The translations under genes were made by a program, and so were the position numbers. 14,950 nucleotides of DNA from NCBI GenBank assembly GCA_030640885.1, contig DAOWIN010000078.1, positions 1 to 14,950 on the forward strand, in the 5' to 3' direction. Each line of letters starts with the position of its first letter. The stretch's first letter is position 1. Shown one piece after another: positions 13,383 to 14,950 of this stretch. The notes beneath the pieces were generated by a model. That model worked only from the letters and a program-made list of their open reading frames with translations, was not told where the DNA came from and made no database searches. Origin of the DNA: Candidatus Omnitrophota bacterium. GTDB lineage: Bacteria; Omnitrophota; 4484-213.

Positions 13383-14434
13383 AAGGAAAATCCTAACTTT
13401 TTTGCCTTCGCCTGTGCGAGCTGACAGAAGTAATCCACAGGCGCCTCAGGGTCTCCAGTCTCAAGATATGCCTTTCCCGGACAATTATTGCAAAGCGGTT
13501 GTAATTTACATTCTCTACATTTTGAGTCTGTCCGCCACTCAGTTGAGCGAATCTGAGGATAAAGAGAATAAAATCCTTCACTAAATTTACCCTCTTTTAA
13601 ACTAAAATTTGGTTCTCTGACAAATGTGCAAAAGATTAGATTCCCATAAGGGTCTATAGCAAAGGAATTTATTCCTGCCGCACAGCGGAATAGCCTTTCA
13701 GACCATCGCGATGGAGAATCGGGAATCTTCTTGTTTTCAATTTCTTCACAAAAGTCCTGGGGATAATTCATCTCTATTAACTGAGAAGGGGGTAACCTTA
13801 ATTTACAGGGTTCTTTAGAAGCATCAAGCCGGGGGTAAATCATACTACCGCCATATTTAAACACAGCTCCTATTTTCTTGCTAAATTCTTTCACCTTTTC
13901 TAATTCATAATGGTTGATAGTCATTGCCTGAAATTTTATTTTAAGCGGTAGTTTTCTTTCAATGATGAGCCGAATACCTTGCATTGCTTTCTTAAATGAA
14001 CCAGGAATCTGGCTAATTGTCTCGTATGTTTTGGGACTAATACCGTTCAAGGTAATCTCAATAGAAAATGGCGGCTCTTTGAGAAAATAATCGGCAATCT
14101 CTTCTGTAATCAGGGTGCCGTTGGTAAAAATAGTAATCAGAAACCCTAATTTTTTGGCATAGGTATAGATGTCTAAAAAATCAGTTCTTGCAAGCGGGTC
14201 GCCTCCGGTAAAACAAAGCCATAAACAACCTTCATTGTGTATTTGGTCTAAAATATTGGTAATTTCTTTATATGTAAGCTCATTTTTTATAGACTCAGGA
14301 TTGTTATAGCAATCGCTATAGCAATGAACACACCTTAAAGAACAGCCAAAGGTAATCTCTATTTGCCCTTTGAAAGGCCTATTGCCCATTTTTTTGTGAA
14401 ACTCAAAACTGAAATCTCTGTATTCTTTATCCAT
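13379..14434 (-). CDS. radical SAM-SPASM peptide-modifying enzyme
   Basis: CSLRCVHC (C33, C37, C40 counted from a TTG at 14440) is the radical SAM CxxxCxxC that binds the 4Fe-4S/SAM cluster; FTGGDP is the SAM-binding GGE-type motif. The C-terminal SPASM region has Cys at 253, 271, 308, 311, 317, 320 and 339, enough for two auxiliary clusters. The ATG at 14434 is preferred over the TTG at 14440; neither has a clear ribosome site. SPASM enzymes of this build usually modify ribosomal peptides (thioether, C-C or decarboxylation chemistry) or activate sulfatases. The gene lies 26 nt downstream of a paralogue and overlaps the S26-GNAT gene by 4 nt, forming a minus-strand operon. The peptide substrate is not visible. 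Confidence 0.92.
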   Translation of the reverse strand: MDKEYRDFSFEFHKKMGNRPFKGQIEITFGCSLRCVHCYSDCYNNPESIKNELTYKEITNILDQIHNEGCLWLCFTGGDPLARTDFLDIYTYAKKLGFLITIFTNGTLITEEIADYFLKEPPFSIEITLNGISPKTYETISQIPGSFKKAMQGIRLIIERKLPLKIKFQAMTINHYELEKVKEFSKKIGAVFKYGGSMIYPRLDASKEPCKLRLPPSQLIEMNYPQDFCEEIENKKIPDSPSRWSERLFRCAAGINSFAIDPYGNLIFCTFVREPNFSLKEGKFSEGFYSLYPQIRSTEWRTDSKCRECKLQPLCNNCPGKAYLETGDPEAPVDYFCQLAQAKAKKLGFSL

Positions 14435-14466
14435 TATCAAAAGAGGATATAGGAGTTAGGGAGAAC

Positions 14467-14950
14467 CTATCTCCTAATTCTTTGTGCAATTTCGCAGAAA
14501 TATTCCACCGGTTTTTCCGCATCATTGTTTTCCAAGAGTGCCCGCGCCGGACACTGGCGGCAAAGATAGAATATTTTACATCTTCTGCATTTGGAGTCTG
14601 TAGCCCATTTTATATCTTTTAGCTGATTTAAAAGGGTGTCAAAAGCCTCTTTTAGTCTAAATCTTCTCAAATCATAACAGGGTTCTTTGCTTACCTGACA
14701 AATTTTTAAATAGCCGTAGGCATCTATATGGCAAGTAGTTCTGCCGAATGCGCAGGGGTAAAGATGGTTTGTATTCAATAATTGTTCATACCAATCTTTT
14801 TCATTTTCAGGAAATTTAATATTTTTTTTACACTGCTCTTGCATATCAGAATCAAGATATTCTATTTCTCTAATTTCATCAGGCGTGAGTCTTAAATCGC
14901 AAGGTTCTTTTGAGCCATCCATCTTAGGCATAATTACCGGGTCAAACCTA
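14467..14950 (-). CDS. second radical SAM-SPASM enzyme (C-terminal part; 5' end outside window)
   Basis: The frame is open to the window edge: codons before the internal ATG at 14931 read R-F-D-P-V-I. It aligns with the downstream radical SAM protein from GSKEPCDLRL (compare ASKEPCKLRL) to the end, sharing IDAYGYLKIC (IDPYGNLIFC), TDSKCRRCK (TDSKCRECK), LCRQCPARALLE (LCNNCPGKAYLE) and VEYFCEIAQ (VDYFCQLAQ). The visible SPASM Cys are therefore conserved. The radical SAM core with CxxxCxxC must lie beyond 14950. The two genes are tandem paralogues, probably acting on the same or related peptides. Confidence 0.88.
   Translation of the reverse strand, partial: RFDPVIMPKMDGSKEPCDLRLTPDEIREIEYLDSDMQEQCKKNIKFPENEKDWYEQLLNTNHLYPCAFGRTTCHIDAYGYLKICQVSKEPCYDLRRFRLKEAFDTLLNQLKDIKWATDSKCRRCKIFYLCRQCPARALLENNDAEKPVEYFCEIAQRIRR

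Noticed and set aside
13081..13584. 167-aa plus-strand frame across the S26-GNAT and radical SAM genes
   Set aside because: It runs antisense to two genes with clear motifs and overlapping start/stop codons; it has no domain or ribosome site.
1..14950. CRISPR array
   Set aside because: No set of regularly spaced identical repeats with unique spacers is present; the repeats found are hairpins, short tandem units, and one direct-repeat pair.

Overview
The window is AT-rich DNA from a Gram-negative, double-membraned bacterium. It has two beta-barrel proteins with signal peptides and a C-terminal Phe, tRNA genes that encode CCA, and Fur-type regulation. Lineage-marking genes are absent. The mix of AAA/DUF4143 ATPases, HEPN/MNT pairs, radical SAM-SPASM genes and GC-rich intergenic hairpins would suit an uncultured phylum such as Omnitrophota, but that is an impression, not a demonstration.

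Left part (1-4450). The window opens inside a PLD-type nuclease with an Ada-like zinc knuckle. A small MazG-like protein and a zinc-ribbon/PD-(D/E)XK nuclease follow as a tight gene pair. After a strong bidirectional terminator comes an AAA ATPase/DUF4143 gene, broken by a one-base frameshift in a T run. A second terminator separates it from a convergent outer-membrane protein gene.

Middle (4450-8700). This holds an XRE-type regulator, an intact AAA/DUF4143 ATPase with its own near-consensus promoter, tRNA-Val, a second outer-membrane protein, tRNA-Asp and a HEPN/MNT pair. The intact ATPase lies between two 66-bp direct repeats (60/66 identical). Each repeat begins 18-19 nt after a stop codon, which suggests a recombination-inserted cassette. 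GC-rich hairpin elements follow both tRNA genes. They include a perfect 36-bp inverted repeat about 1.05 kb apart, in which the hairpin loop is flipped relative to a shared left flank.

Right part (8700-14950). A secreted Cys-rich protein of unknown function is followed by a Fur-family regulator and a CYTH-domain phosphohydrolase/cyclase-like protein. Then comes an ABC exporter, convergent with a minus-strand operon of two paralogous radical SAM-SPASM enzymes (one cut by the window edge) and an S24/S26-peptidase-GNAT fusion. This set (radical SAM pair, peptidase-like protein, exporter) looks like a peptide-maturation (RiPP-type) locus. No precursor or PqqD-like carrier is visible, and either could lie beyond 14950. 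The peptidase domain has Cys where the catalytic Ser should be. Its GNAT domain ends early where the gene overlaps the tail of the exporter gene.

The best candidates for something new are the Cys-substituted S26-GNAT fusion inside the radical SAM locus, the repeat-bounded ATPase cassette, and the flipped hairpin repeats.
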